The notes below the pieces were generated by a model. It was not told the origin of the DNA. It ran no database searches and was given only the letters and a program-made list of their open reading frames with translations. The position numbers were made by a program, and so were the translations under genes. From positions 7,070,501 through 7,134,500 of the forward strand of contig JBANSL010000016.1 in assembly GCA_037127255.1 (NCBI GenBank): a stretch of DNA of 64,000 bases, written 5' to 3'. This DNA is from Persicaria tinctoria (Eukaryota > Streptophyta > Magnoliopsida > Caryophyllales > Polygonaceae). Below are positions 1 through 11,627 of this stretch, piece after piece. Each line of letters begins with the position of its first letter. The stretch's first letter is position 1.

Positions 1-314
1 CGAACTATGTCCCTTAGTTTTAGCAACTAAGCCAATCTATCTCTTTGTAATTAATTACTGTACTGTTTTAATTCTAAAGTTAATGAAAATTTAAAAACAA
101 TACATATTTTTTCTTCTTCTTCCGAAAGGTGAGGTTTAGCTGCCTTGGCTTAGACAGCCATATATAATGACATTTATTTGTTAAGTACAGAGTCCATTCT
201 CCAACATCAAATAACAATCACACCAATAAACATCAAACATTTTCACCCAAAAAAAAAAAACATCAAACATTCATGTTGACCATACCACATGATTATATAT
301 ATATCTTCCTAACC
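1..314. other. 3' flank of the split ankyrin/PGG pseudogene
   Basis: No gene is seen. Positions about 160-260 resemble the sequence just downstream of the intact copies (about 8540-8640 and 20460-20580), including the phrase ccaacatcaaataacaatcac. This is therefore the decayed 3' untranslated region of the pseudogene that follows on the minus strand. The rest is AT-rich. Confidence 0.5.
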
Positions 315-781
315 TTAAGCAGTTCGTCGAATAAGGCAACAACATTGGGAAAGCTTCTTGACGAGCCGACCCAACTGCTTGAGAAATCTCATCGTCCACC
401 AAGTAACGTGCCCTAGAAGCAATATCCCCATGATGAACAACCACGCGCATAAGCTAGCCATACGTGATAACCTTATTCACTAGCTTCTGATCTTCCTTGG
501 GCGTCAAAGCATACAACGAGATGCCATAAGCACTTGTCATAGCTGTTATAGCCACCCATATCGTCACCATAATGAAGGCCACGAAGAACTGCCTAAAGGG
601 CAACCCGCTTATAAGGAAAAGTATACTGCTCATCGAAGCTACTATAGCCCTGTCGTGTTGAGAGCAAGGAAGATGGTGTAATAACGCTTGTTTCGTTGAG
701 CCATTATTGATGCACCCGCAATATGCACATTGTCAGTGTCTTGCCAAGATCCACCAGGAGGGTTTAGTCCCACTTGGAAAG
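315..781 (-). pseudogene. BDA1-like ankyrin/PGG pseudogene, 3' fragment (PGG domain)
   Basis: Read on the minus strand this is the second half of a PGG domain: the NPPGG motif just after the break, then membrane segments 2-4 and a stop at 315-317. It aligns with exon 2 of the intact copies at 8645-9388, 20624-21364 and 26792-27565. The frame is broken: there is an in-frame TAG and frame loss near the second membrane segment, and another stop in the last one. The fragment ends at 781, where a Copia element begins, and resumes at 7088. The five bases GAAAG at 777-781 recur at 7088-7092, so both parts were once one locus. It cannot encode a working protein. Confidence 0.88.
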
Positions 782-1616
782 TGTAGAAAACGATTTGATC
801 CTAAATGCTAACACAGAAGAGAGATCCGAAAGTAAACATGCAAGCGGAAGCGAAAAATAACACACGGATTGATGACGCAGTTCGGTTTCCCTACTCTGCG
901 GAGCCTCAAGAGGGAGAGACTCAAACCCTAGAATCCACTAAGTATGAACGAGTTACAGATCATGGATACAAATAGTGACGAGCTCAAGGTAACAGATCTA
1001 GGTCAAGCAACTCAGAAAACACGGACAGACAAGGAGAGAATACAGAAGAGGAACAGATACTCCCTTCACTTCGAAGAAGATCGAAGTCGGATGAGAGCAG
1101 GTGAAGACGACGCTAAGGCGGTTGGGAAACCAGGCCGGAGGCTCGTCTTCTTCCTCTTCAGTGTGAGATCTCCGTCGGCGGCGCTTGGGAACCTAGGGTT
1201 TCCTCTCTTCTCTCTCTCTTTCTCTTTACAGATGGAAGAATAGTGAATGAGCTCACAATTAGGGTTTCGGAGAAAGAGGCCTCTTATAGGGAGCGTCTTA
1301 AGGCAAAACGCAGCGTTTGGAACAAAGCCAGCAAAGTGCCGTTAGAAGCTCCTCAGAGTTGGGCTAGGAGAAGTGGGCTGGGCTTCAACTGGACTGGGCC
1401 GACGTCTAAAGATGAAGCAGCTTCATCTTTAATATCAATCCAACAATGCAGCAAGGGAAGGACTCCAACCAAGCTCACCAAGTGCCACTGGCTAGGCTCA
1501 CTCGAGCCACCCTTGGTCCAATGTCTTGAGCCACCTGTGACCTAGTCCTAACCTTGAGCTTCTAGCCATTACATGTACATAATACTAATACATACATCTG
1601 GATTATAGACATTACA
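782..1616 (-). repeat. 3' LTR of the Copia element
   Basis: This 835-bp repeat matches 6253-7087 with five differences. In element orientation it is the 3' LTR. The two open frames on the plus strand (944-1243, 1243-1545) recur at the same places in the other LTR and are not genes. The polypurine tract is weak and lies at about 1617-1630, read on the minus strand as ATGAGGGCAAAT. Confidence 0.95.
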
Positions 1617-1720
1617 ATTTGCCCTCATAATCCAGCCACTATGTATTACAACTCGTTCATTTAAATAGGGATCTGGGTTGTGTCTTCAATCCGTCCGTCC
1701 TCGGCTCATGTACCTGCAAG

Positions 1721-4700
1721 TTAGTTCACATCAAGAATATGAAGAAAGTTCCTGCAAAAGTAGAATTTGCCAGAAGGAACAATCTTCGTGCCAAAGTTAG
1801 CTGGATTAAGCTCTCCTTTGATCTTCAAGAGGCTCAAGGTCTTGTCCTCAACCCTATGTCTGATGAAGTGAAACCTAACATCGATGTGTTTGGTCTTTGC
1901 ACAAATACAGAGCACTTTGGCTATCCATGTTGATCACAGGTACAAACTTTCTTCTGAAAATCTCACCAAGTATGCCTTTAAGCCAAATGGATTCCTTAGC
2001 AGCTTCAGTAGCTGCAATGTAATCAGCTTCGGTGGATGACAAGGCCACCACAGATTGTTGTTGAGACTTCCAGGAGATGCAATTGCCAGCCCAGGTGAAA
2101 TAGTATGCAGTTGTGGACTTCCTTGTGTCCTTGTTGCTTGCATAATTAGAGTCTACAAATCCTTGGAGATCACTTGCAGGGGAGTAGCTGGAATAGATCA
2201 AACCCAAGTGTTTAGAACCATTCAAATATTTAAGTAAATATTTCATAGCATTCCAATGAGATGATCCAGGATTAGACATGTATCTACTTAGAACACTTAT
2301 AGCCAAGACTAAGTCAGGTTTGGTGCAAAGCATTGCATACATAATGGAACCAACAGCCACATCATAGGGAACATCATCCATTTCCTTTTTCTCATGATCA
2401 GTCTTAGGGCATTGATCTTTGCTCAAAGCAAGATGCCCTCCTAAGGGTATAGGTGAAGACTTAGAGTCAAGCATGCAGAATTTTTCAAGAACTTTTTCAA
2501 TGTAGTCAACCTGGGATAACATGAGAGTTTTCTTAGCCTTATTTCTAATGATTTTAATTCCCAGAATTCTCTTGGCATTGCCAAGATCCTTCATATCAAA
2601 ATGTTTCATTAAGTTCCTTTTAGTATCAGAAATGATTCTCATAGAAGCACAAACAAGGAGAATGTCATCCACATACAGAAGAATAAACAGAGGAAACTTG
2701 GTGGTAACACCTTTGATATATAAGCAGGAATCATAATCACTTCTAACAAAGCCCAAAGATCTCATGCAAGAATCAAATTTTACGTTCCATTGTCTAGGTG
2801 ACTGTTTTAGACCATAAATAGATTTTTTAAGAAGGCAGACATGATCAGGTTTCTTCTTATCAGTGAACCCCTTAGGTTGCTTCATGAAAATAGTTTCATC
2901 AAGATCTCCATGCAGAAAGGCTGTTTTAATATCCATTTGTTCAAGTTCCCAATCAAAGACAATAGCAATAGCAAGAAGTAATCTCAGAGTTTTATATTTC
3001 ACAACTTGAGCAAATATGTCATTATAATCCAACCCTTCTCTTTGACTAAATCCTTTAGCTACAAGTCTGGCTTTGAATTTAGGTGGCTCATTAGTTTTAA
3101 CCCCTTCTTTAACCTTAAAGACCCATTTACAGTCAATGGCTTTAGCATGAGCAGGTTTAGGAACAAGAACCCAGGTGTTGTTTATTTTCATAGATTCAAG
3201 TTCTTCAAGCATAGCTTTGTACCATTTTACTGAGTCAGAGGATCTCATAGCAGATTCAAAGGTTTCAGGGGGATTACTTTTAATAATTTCAGATGCAACA
3301 AATGCAAACTCAACAATATTAATGTCATCAGTGTATCTTCTATTAGGAATCCTAGTTCTAGGACTCCTATCCCTAACAAGTTGATAATCATTGAAGGGCA
3401 CAGAAGAATTCACAGAAGGAGAGGAAGAAGAAGAAGCATGCTCAGACACAGAGGGCCCAAAAGAAGAAGAACTGGGAGAATCAGAGGAAGACTTGGGGTT
3501 TAGAGGTACTCCCTGAGTTGTGTCATCTTCATTTTCTTCAGGTTGTTGCTCTTCATCATTTCCTCCTTCTAATTGTTGAGGTTGCTGAATTGGTGTGACA
3601 GGAGAAGTTCTTTGAGCAGAAAAGAAGGTCGGAACATGACCAGTGTCAAACTTATCTTCTTCACCTAGCTCAGTTACAGAATCCCTGAGTTGATCATCAG
3701 GAACAAAGAACTTGGAGGGCTCATCAGTGTTGCCTGCATTCTCATTTCTAGGAGTGAGGATATTCTTAAAATGAAAGTCAGTTTCATTAAATGTAACATT
3801 TCTAGCAACAATAACTTTATATCCACCAGGTTGAATGAGAAGAATTTTGTAGCCCTTCACACCTTCAGGGTAACCCAACATCACACCCTTTAGTGCTCTA
3901 GGCTGTAACTTACCTTGAGAAACCTGAGCATAAGCAGTACAGCCAAAGGGTTTAAGGTATGAAAGATTGGGTACCTTACCAATCCACAGTTCTTGTGGAG
4001 TTTTGAAGCCTGTTACAGAGGAGGGGCTTCTGTTGATCAGATTGGAGGCTGTGACCACAACCTCTCCCCATAGGTTGTGCTTCATTCCTACAGTGAAGAG
4101 AAGGCATCTGGCCTTCTCTAACAGTGTCCTGTTCATCCTCTCAGCAGTGCCATTCTGCTGAGAGGTGCCAGGCACTGTGTGTTGCCTTTTGATCCCATTC
4201 TCCCTGCAGAAATCATTGAAGGCAGTATTGCAAAACTCAAGGCCATTGTCAGTCTTAAAACAAACAAGTTTATAACCAGATTGAAGCTTTACCTTTGATT
4301 TTCAAGCTTTGAAAGCCTGGAAGGCCTCATCCTTAGATTTAAGGAGAGTAACCCATACTTTTCTAGAGAAGTGGTCAATGAAGGAAATAAAGTATTTCTT
4401 ACCACCAATAGTGTCTACCTGTGCAGGACCCCAGAGGTCTGAGTGTACATATTCAAGAGGCTTGGTGGCCTTGTACACAGAATTAGGAAACACCTCTTTG
4501 GTAGCTTTGCCAAATACACAATTCTCACAGAAAGACAGATCAAAGAGTTTATCAGATATTAAACCATGTTTATGCAAGTAATATAGGCCTTTGTTTCCAA
4601 TATGCCCTAACCTGAGATGCCAGAGTTTGGTTAGATGAGAAGTATCAATAAGATTATCAGGGGTGATGACATGATATAAACCTTTCCTCCTAGTAGTCTT

Positions 4701-5953
4701 GACAATGCACTTATTATTGGAAGAAACAGTTTTAATGCCACCACTGGTATGTATGTCATAATTCATGCAATCAAACACAGATTCAGACATAACACTCCTC
4801 CTCAAATCAGGAACCCATTTGACATCTTTCAGAGTGATCACATTCCCATCAAACATCTTTAGAGAAACATCTCCAACCCCCTTGATGGCAAGTGTGTGAT
4901 GATCACCAAGTTTGACCATCCCATACCTACTCTGATCAAGGTTATCAAAGCTGGCTTTAATAGGGGTGGCATGTATGGTGCAACCAGAGTCAAGGATCCA
5001 GTTGCCTGAATCACCTTCCTCTGGTGTACACATACAGAGTTCATTGGGATATGCACCACTTTCAGACTCAAGCAATGAAACAGAAATATCATTTTTGAGT
5101 TTATTTTCATCAGCTCTTTTCTTTTTCCTGCAATCATTAATCCAGTGACCTAGGTGACCACAGTAGTTGCATTTAGAATCTTTAGGTACCTTGGTGGTGG
5201 ACTCAGATTGTTTAGTATTAGAATTCTCATCTTCTTTAGCATTTTTCTTCTTCCTGTTCTTATTTCTATTGCCATTAGACTTGTTGGAATTAGCAAACAA
5301 GACTTCAGATTTTTCAGTGTTATCAGATTTAGCACCAAATTTAGATTTGAAAACTTTTAGCATCTCATTTTTCTCTGTGATAGTCTCAACTATTCTTTCC
5401 TTAGTGAGAGGCTCCCTAGAGAATTGAATAACATCCTTAAAGTGATCAAATTGAGAAGGCAGAGAATTAAGCAACAAGATAGCTTGATGAGAATCCTTAA
5501 TACTATCATCACATCTCTCTAATTCTTGGGTCATTTTCAGAAACTTGTCCAAGTTGTCATTTAAGGTGATGTTGATATCCATTTTAAATGTAAACAACCT
5601 GCAGAGAAGAGAAATGCGACTAGGCAAAGATTTGACAAGAAAAAGATCCTCCAGGGCTAACCACAGAGCCCTGGGATCATTTACCTTCACTACCTGTCTT
5701 GCTACATCATCAGTGAGCCTGAGCATAATCTCAGCATGAGCTTGCTCAGATATTTCTGGTGGGATAAGAGCTGGTGGAGCTGGTTGGACTAGAGGGCCTC
5801 CCTCTGGTGCATTTGCAACAGAAAGTGCTAGTTCAAGGGAGCTACTGCTCTCCAGCACTTTTCCTTGATGAGGATCGCTTTCATCTTGACTTGCCACATG
5901 GCAAAGTCAATTTTACCATCATATGGTCGGATTTTGACATAATAGTCAGCCAT
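1721..5953 (-). pseudogene. Copia gag-pol polyprotein, disrupted
   Basis: Domains in order on the minus strand: gag from an ATG at 5951-5953; a CCHC zinc knuckle (CNYC...GHWINDC) near 5130-5171; an aspartic protease with DSG near 4985; a GAG-pre-integrase HHCC region and integrase core; reverse transcriptase with YVDD at about 2664-2675; RNase H to a stop near 1721. Three lesions are visible. First, the frame that opens gag at 5953 differs from the frame of the rest, which opens only at 5897. Second, an in-frame TGA at 4302-4304 splits the integrase; the reading frame continues on both sides. Third, the frame shifts near 1890 in the RNase H tail, where the tail resumes in another frame and runs to 1721; a short deletion is likely there. 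The product would act in cytoplasmic particles if intact. It is expected to be non-functional. Confidence 0.93.
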
Positions 5954-6237
5954 GGTACCTACACCAAAAAAAAAACCAAACAAAGTCAGATAGCTCAAAG
6001 ACAAAGGTAATAACAGAGATTACTTAGATCAAGAGCTATTCAACAAAGTAAAGCACAAAAAAACTGTTTTTTTGTAAAGAACAAAGAACTAGTTTTGAAA
6101 ACAGGTGTGGTATGTCGGACGGGAGAGGAACAGCGCCTGGCCAGTGGACACTATATGCGGCATGCCCAATGTCCACGCCCCCAGATCTATTTCCCTCGTC
6201 TACAGAGACGAGACAAAGGAAGAAAATGGACAATCAA

Positions 6238-6249
6238 GCTCTGATACCA
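6238..6249 (-). other. Primer binding site (initiator Met tRNA)
   Basis: On the minus strand the bases read TGGTATCAGAGC, the usual complement of the 3' end of initiator-Met tRNA used by plant Copia elements. It begins three bases inside the 5' LTR boundary at 6253 and fixes the element's orientation. Confidence 0.93.
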
Positions 6250-6252
6250 CTT

Positions 6253-7087
6253 TGTAGAAAACGATTTGATCCTAAATGCTAACACAGAAGAAAGATCCGA
6301 AAGTAAACATGCAAGCGGAAGCGAAAAATAACACACGGATTGATGACGCAGTTCGGTTTCCCTACTCTGCGGAGCCTCAAGAGGGAGAGACTCAAACCCT
6401 AGAATCCACTAAGCATGAACGAGTTACAGATCATGGATACAAATAGTGACGAGCTCAAGGTAACAGATCTAGGTCAAGCAACTCAGAAAACACGGACAGA
6501 CAAGGAGAGAATACAGAAGAGGAACAGATACTCCCTTCACTTCGAAGAAGATCGAAGTCGGATGAGAGCAGGTGAAGACGACGCTAAGGCGGTTGGGAAA
6601 CCAGGCCGGAGGCTCGTCTTCTTCCTCTTCAGTGTGAGATCTCCGTCGGCGGCGCTTGGGAACCTAGGGTTTCCTCTCTTCTCTCTCTCTTTCTCTTTAC
6701 AGATGGAAGAATAGTGAATGAGCTCACAATTAGGGTTTCGGAGAAAGAGGCCTCTTATAGGGAGCGTCTTAAGGCAAAACGCAGCGTTTGGAACAAAGCC
6801 AGCAAAGTGCCGTTAGAAGCTCCTCAGAGTTGGGCTAGGAGAAGTGGGCTGGGCTTCAAATGGACTGGGCCGACGTCTAAAGATGAAGCAGCTTCATCTT
6901 TAATATCAATCCAACAATCCAGCAAGGGAAGGACTCCAACCAAGCTCACCAAGTGCCACTGGCTAGGCTCACTCGAGCCACCCTTGGTCCAATGTCTTGA
7001 GCCACCTGTGACCTAGTCCTAACCTTGAGCTTCTAGCCATTACATGTACATAATACTAATACGTACATCTGGATTATAGACATTACA
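6253..7087 (-). repeat. 5' LTR of the Copia element
   Basis: This 835-bp repeat pairs with 782-1616 and ends TG/CA. On the minus strand it carries a TATA-like CTATAAGAG near 6752-6761, a plausible promoter for the element. The target duplication GAAAG follows at 7088-7092. Confidence 0.94.
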
Positions 7088-7453
7088 GAAAGCCATGGTG
7101 GCAATCAAGGAGGCGATGACCATGAGAGCGCTTCGTTGCCTCTCAAGCCAATCGAAGTAGTGGTGTATTTCCTTTTCCTTTTTGATGTCTTCCGATGGTA
7201 ACACCTTGAACCACTTCAATGTCAACTTAAGTTGGTTATCAATGGTAACATTTTTGTAGTTTTGCTTAAGTGTGGCCATTTCTATCAAGCCGCTTGAATT
7301 TGGACTACGTGGAGAGAGGCGGGGGTGGGCGATCTCCAAACGAGAAGGGGATCCCTTTGGAGCAAGTCTTGCAAGGTTGACACTTCGCCTTATAAAGCAG
7401 CACCGGATAATAATTGATTGATACTGATAGTACTGCTTAATGTTATCCTCTAT
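7088..7453 (-). pseudogene. BDA1-like ankyrin/PGG pseudogene, 5' fragment
   Basis: On the minus strand this fragment starts with a copy of exon 1 whose ATG has become ATA (7451-7453). It runs into the second ankyrin repeat and then jumps, near 7304, straight into exon 2 sequence (PNSSGL, matching PNSKGL in the paralogues). The first membrane segment then ends at the Copia insertion. A deletion has therefore removed most of the ankyrin domain, the intron and the start of exon 2. The start-codon loss and the deletion show the gene may already have been dead when the Copia element arrived. Other open frames here are relics. Confidence 0.87.
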
Positions 7454-8069
7454 GTCTATGATTCGGCCTCCCTAGGTTTCGTAGAGCTCGGGTTATATTT
7501 TGAAGCTAGTATAGGGTAGGATAACACAACTATGAACTTTGATGGGTTACGCTAGAAGACCAACATGGAAATGGTCAACTAGTGTGTGACCAATAGTAAC
7601 TCAGTGAGTGAGGGATAGTAATGGTACAATAATACGTGTGGATTAGAGCGTCGCTATTAAGCAAAACTGTCAAACTGGGCCGAATCATTCTATCAATTGG
7701 ATTAGTCGTTACAAATATGATATTTGGGCCTTCAACTAAGCCACGAATTAGCCACAAAAACAAACTTCAATCGGTTCCAAAACAATAAATGTATTACATG
7801 TGGTATTATCCATAGGTTCGATATTCATTTCGTTTTAATTAGGTCATTATCAGGTTGTCATTTTTTTTGTTTTGTTTTGTTTTATCAATTAAGTTGTATG
7901 ATTGAACTATGGATCCAAAACTGTCACACTAGTGAGGAACTAACTCTCATATTTTTCTGGTGCTTCAATATATTGGGAACCTTTTCAAATTCAAAATCAA
8001 TTAATCAAATAAGGCCACGTGTCCATATAATAAAAAAAAATATAAGTGTATTGGATCCAGAATAATGTA
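7454..8069. other. Intergenic, no feature seen
   Basis: This stretch is AT-rich with only short open frames of no recognisable content. It would contain the old promoter of the split pseudogene, but no W-box plus TATA pair like that of the intact copies was seen. Confidence 0.4.
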
Positions 8070-8082
8070 AAAGAACCAAGTT

Positions 8083-8229
8083 TCGCTTCTGTAGAGCACT
8101 TTGCTTGTATCGTGCACCATCCTCGTATTTGTGTTTATTTAGACGGTTTTCTGCCTACCGACTTGTCAGCCATCGTCGTTCAGACTTGTCTGGCCATGAA
8201 TTTTTACCTTATCAAGAAAAAAAAATGCC
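8083..8229 (+). mobile_element. 5'-truncated LINE-like insertion with poly(A)
   Basis: A 13-bp direct repeat AAAGAACCAAGTT (8070-8082 and 8230-8242) flanks a 147-bp insert that ends in an A-rich tail. Its 3' part (gacggttttctgcctaccga...) resembles the 3' ends of the copies at 11628, 13063 and 14339 read on the minus strand, and of the fragment at 45361. It is a short copy of that family made by reverse transcription. Confidence 0.75.
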
Positions 8230-8242
8230 AAAGAACCAAGTT

Positions 8243-8644
8243 AAGCTAGTTAGCTTAACTTGGTGACAATAGCTATGTGAAAGTACGTTACACTTGCCTT
8301 TTTCATATCTAATCAAATAATCAAATACTAGTTAGCTTAATTAATACGTACACATCAATTTTCATTTATTTTTTTCCCTTTGCATTCCATACTCTTCCGT
8401 CAAACGACCTTAAATTTCTTCCAGTTTTCCTCGGCTAGATCATTATTACAACATCAAATAACATTACAAACTTGAGGAATAATCCTATATATCCAAGTAA
8501 GCCTCACCATATTATAAAGTACACAAAAATTCAGACACCATATATGTATAAAATGGCATTGATTTGTTACAGAATTCCAACATCAAATAACAGTCACAGC
8601 AAGAAAGATCCGAATTGATCATACCACATAATTATACAATCGAT
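8243..8644. other. Intergenic and 3' UTR of the next gene
   Basis: Positions about 8515-8644 are similar to the downstream flank of the copy at 20624 (20450-20623) and form the 3' untranslated region of the minus-strand gene that follows. The remaining AT-rich sequence shows nothing recognisable. Confidence 0.5.
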
Positions 8645-11120
8645 CTATATTCGACGCTTGGGAAAGCAACATCTGAATAGCTTCTTCACCAGTCGACCCA
8701 AACACCTAAGAAACCTCACCGTCCACCAAGTAATATGCCCTAGAAGAAGTAGCACAACGACACCTGACCACACCAACAAGGAGTACTTAAGAACCTTATA
8801 CACTAGATTCCGATCTTCATCGGGAGTCAGTGTATACAATGAAACTCCATAAGCAGATGTCATAGTCGTTATAGCCACCCACATCGTCACCATAATGAAA
8901 GCCATGAAGAACCGCCTACATGGCAATCCGCTTATGAGCAAGAGTATACTACTCATTGATGCTATTAACCCAGCGGTGTTGAGGACAATAAAGATGTTGT
9001 AGTAATGCTTGCTTTGTTGAATCATAACGGGTGAGCCGGCTTTATGCCCTATTTGGTTGCTAGTTGTGCTAGTAGCAGTGGTGTCTTGCCAGACTCCACC
9101 GGGAGGGTTTATACCTGCCTGGAAAGCCATGGTAGCAATCAAGGAGGCAACGACCATAAGAGTACTGCGTTGGTTCTCAAGCCAATCGAGGTGCCGGTTT
9201 TGGCCCTTGTCTTTTTCCCTTTTAATCTCTTCGGATTGCAACACATGGAACCGCTTGAGTGCCAACATAAGCTGGTGGTCATTATTGACATCTTTGTGGC
9301 TTTGCTTGAAAATGTCCATTGATGTCAAACCCTTTGAATTTGGGGCGTTTTTCATTACTCTCCCATCACCGAGTAAGAAACGTACAATCTGTCAACAAAG
9401 TTATAAGAATTACAAAAAACAAATATTTGAGTGTGAAAGCTTTTTAATGTAGTATATATAGTATGTGATAACATATATTTCACTACATTCAGATCGAGAT
9501 GTAATTTTAGTCTAATAAATTGTTAGAATGATTCAAAATTAGGTTTAGGTAATTAATTAGAAATTAATCTCTTTGTGAAATTAAACGTGTTGTTTGTCAG
9601 TTAGGGTTAGGTTAATTAGAATTGTTAGTGGGCTTGTAACTGGTGGTTAGTTTTAGGAGTAGTTTCTTTTAGGTTTTAATTGTAGCCTATAAATGGCAAT
9701 TAGGGTTCATCAAATTAATTGAATTTGAGGAGAATTTGGGAACTCCTCTCTTCCAACACAAATTGGGGTTTTTTTATAGTGGGCAGATGTGAAATTCAAT
9801 GAGCAATCAGAAAAACAGGAAATTAATTTGTTAATTTGGAAGGAAACTTAGGAAGATGGACGTACAAACCCCAAATTAGATAGATACAAGTGTGAAAAAG
9901 AAAAAAGAAAAAATGGCAGCTTTGAACGCACGAAGTGGATTTGTTGCTCTTTGACTTCTTCAAAACCTAGCTTTGGACTTTTTATAGCATTTGAAGAAAG
10001 AAGTGTACGTGTTTTATTTCGTTTTAAGCTTATACTTTTGAATCCGATTAGACGGGAAGATGAATGAGATGGACGGAGGAGATCGAGAGTCTGGCCGGAT
10101 TTGTACTGTAGCTGTGTCGAGTCTTCTGTTGCGTATAACAGGTGGGTCCCATACATGCGTCTAGCTAGAAGATAAGTAGTAGCTTCTACAACAGAAGAGA
10201 AAGGGGCATTACCAACTTGTTGGAGAGTTGTTGACACTGGAGATCGGTGATGGTTGGATCTTTATCTCCACTGAGGTTTAGATTCGATATATTCACTATG
10301 TATATAACCAGAAAATGACCATTTCGATAGCAAAAAATTTACTCATATAATCTATCCACGATTAGAAAAAACAAAATAAAGACCAACCTACACAATCAAT
10401 TAGAAAGAAAAAAATGTTGCAAATTAATATATATATATATATATATAACCTTTTTGGTTGAAACGATCACAACCCTTAACAAATTAAAACCCATATTGTA
10501 TTTTGAAGACAATGTACCTCAAGTTGTTTATTAGCAACAGCGACGTGCATCACGGTGTTACCATCTCCATCGGTGGCATTCAACATCTCGGCATCACCCA
10601 CTGCGCCCACCACCAACTTCATCGCCTCCACCCGATTGTACTTTGCACACAAGTGCAAGATACTCTCTCCGATTCCGCCACCAACCAGTCCTACCCGCTC
10701 CCTAGCCGCAGGCGGTGCGGCCCTCAACAGCTCGTCAAGCACATGGAGGTGGCCCTTCACGACCGCCACATGAACAGGGTTCATCCCATACATGTCACGT
10801 GCAAAGCACGTGCCAGGGTTGATCGAAACCAGGGACTTTACGAGCTCTAGGTGGCCGTTTCTTGACGCTACATGAAGAGGGGATGACTTGTCGTTGGGGT
10901 CGAGCTCCTCAGAAAGGCTAGGGTTTAGGCGGAGAAGCTCCCACACGAACTGCAAGTGCCCGAGCTTGCAGGCTACGTGGAGGGCAGTGTTGGTGGACGA
11001 TCTATACGCGAGAAAGGAGTCTCTCTGGAGCAAGCCTTGCAAGACAACGACGTTGCCTTGTAAAGCCGCTTCGTATAGCAATTGGTTGATACTTGCAGTA
11101 GTGTTAGTGTTGTCCTCCAT
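8645..11120 (-). CDS. BDA1-like ankyrin repeat/PGG-domain membrane protein (copy B), two exons
   Basis: Exon 1 is 10518-11120 and exon 2 is 8645-9388, joined in phase 0 within the sixth ankyrin repeat (QLE|IVR); the intron 9389-10517 has GT-AG ends. The product is 448 residues. Six ankyrin repeats fill roughly residues 10-235 (NTALHVACKLGH, SSPLHVASRNGH and so on). The PGG domain follows, with a membrane helix ending in AFQAGINPPGG, three more hydrophobic helices and a basic Cys-containing tail (KKLFRCCFPKRRI). The layout matches the Arabidopsis BDA1 and ACD6 class of immune-related membrane proteins; the biochemical activity of such proteins is not settled. It most likely sits in a membrane with the repeats in the cytosol. 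The start is the ATG conserved with copies C and D. No lesion was seen, but expression is unknown. Confidence 0.9.
9521..9758. repeat. Probable solo LTR inside the intron of copy B
   Basis: This segment begins TGTTAG and ends CCAACA, the short inverted ends of Copia-type LTRs, and holds a TATA-like cctataaatgg. Its flanks TAAAT (9516-9520) and CAAAT (9759-9763) differ by one base and may be a decayed target duplication. The introns of copies C and D are shorter (661 and 452 bp against 1129 bp), which fits an insertion here. No internal domain was recognised. Confidence 0.45.
9759..10260. other. Unrecognised segment in the intron of copy B
   Basis: This part of the intron has no counterpart in copies C and D. 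A 129-codon open frame lies on the minus strand (9848-10237), but its product is low in known motifs and was not recognised. It may be the rest of a mobile element whose solo LTR lies at 9521-9758. Confidence 0.3.
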
Positions 11121-11170
11121 GATTAATTTTGTGGTAAGGTGTTCATTTTAACAATTTGTGTATTTATTTT

Positions 11171-11193
11171 ATGTATATAGTTGATCAAGTCAA
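11171..11193 (-). promoter_or_regulatory. W-box and TATA region of copy B
   Basis: On the minus strand the sequence TTGACTT (11187-11193), a WRKY-binding W-box core, lies just upstream of a TATA-like CTATATACAT (11171-11180), about 55 bases before the ATG. The same pairing occurs before copies C and D. That it is functional is inferred. Confidence 0.55.
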
Positions 11194-11613
11194 CCAAGAG
11201 AAAAAAAATTTGGTTTGAATTGATTCACACGAAAGTGATGAGAAATTTCAGAGACGGCTATTGACGGAGATCTGGAAGGGAGAGTTCATATCGAATTAAT
11301 TGGGAGTGTTTTTCAACCTTTGAAAATTTAATTCTTTACTTTTCATCAATCATGTATTACCAATAGTTGTGACAAAAAAAATAAAATTGTATTACCAATA
11401 TTTAAAAAACGTATAACCCAAAACTACGCAGTGCATTAGTTCATCTTATTTTCCAATTTCGTGTTTTAAAGATTTCTTCTAACCTTTTTTTTTCTATACG
11501 AGATGTAACTCTTAACTTTATTGTCGTTGTTTTGTAGGATGACAAGATCAGTACTATTGTGAGAGCTAGCTAGTGAACATCTTGCACAATTTTCAACTCC
11601 CGAGTGAAGGGGC
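11194..11613. other. Upstream region of copy B
   Basis: This is AT-rich upstream sequence. Its proximal part (to about 11260) aligns with the same region of copy D at 28694-28770, which shows that the promoter was copied along with the gene. No further element was recognised. Confidence 0.4.
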
Positions 11614-11627
11614 CGAGTGCCTTTTAT

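Larger units (their letters stand above)
782..7087 (-). mobile_element. Full-length Ty1/Copia LTR retrotransposon inserted in the PGG pseudogene
   Basis: This is a complete 6306-bp element in minus orientation. It has two 835-bp LTRs (TG...CA ends), a perfect 5-bp target duplication GAAAG (777-781 and 7088-7092), a primer binding site complementary to initiator-Met tRNA next to the 5' LTR, and one gag-pol region. The order protease, integrase, reverse transcriptase, RNase H marks it as Copia. I count five substitutions between the LTRs, about 99.4% identity, so insertion is recent. The coding region has three disabling lesions, so this copy is not autonomous. It lies in the codons for the first membrane helix of the host PGG domain. 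The clade within Copia is not assigned. Confidence 0.96.

Noticed and set aside
944..1545. Two plus-strand open frames of about 100 codons, repeated at 6415-7016
   Set aside because: They lie wholly within the two LTRs of the Copia element and occur on the strand opposite to its genes; chance frames.
10503..11151. Plus-strand open frames opposite ankyrin exons (also 22032-22518, 28006-28687, 39662-40272)
   Set aside because: They recur in every paralogue because the coding strand is conserved; no own start context or motif.
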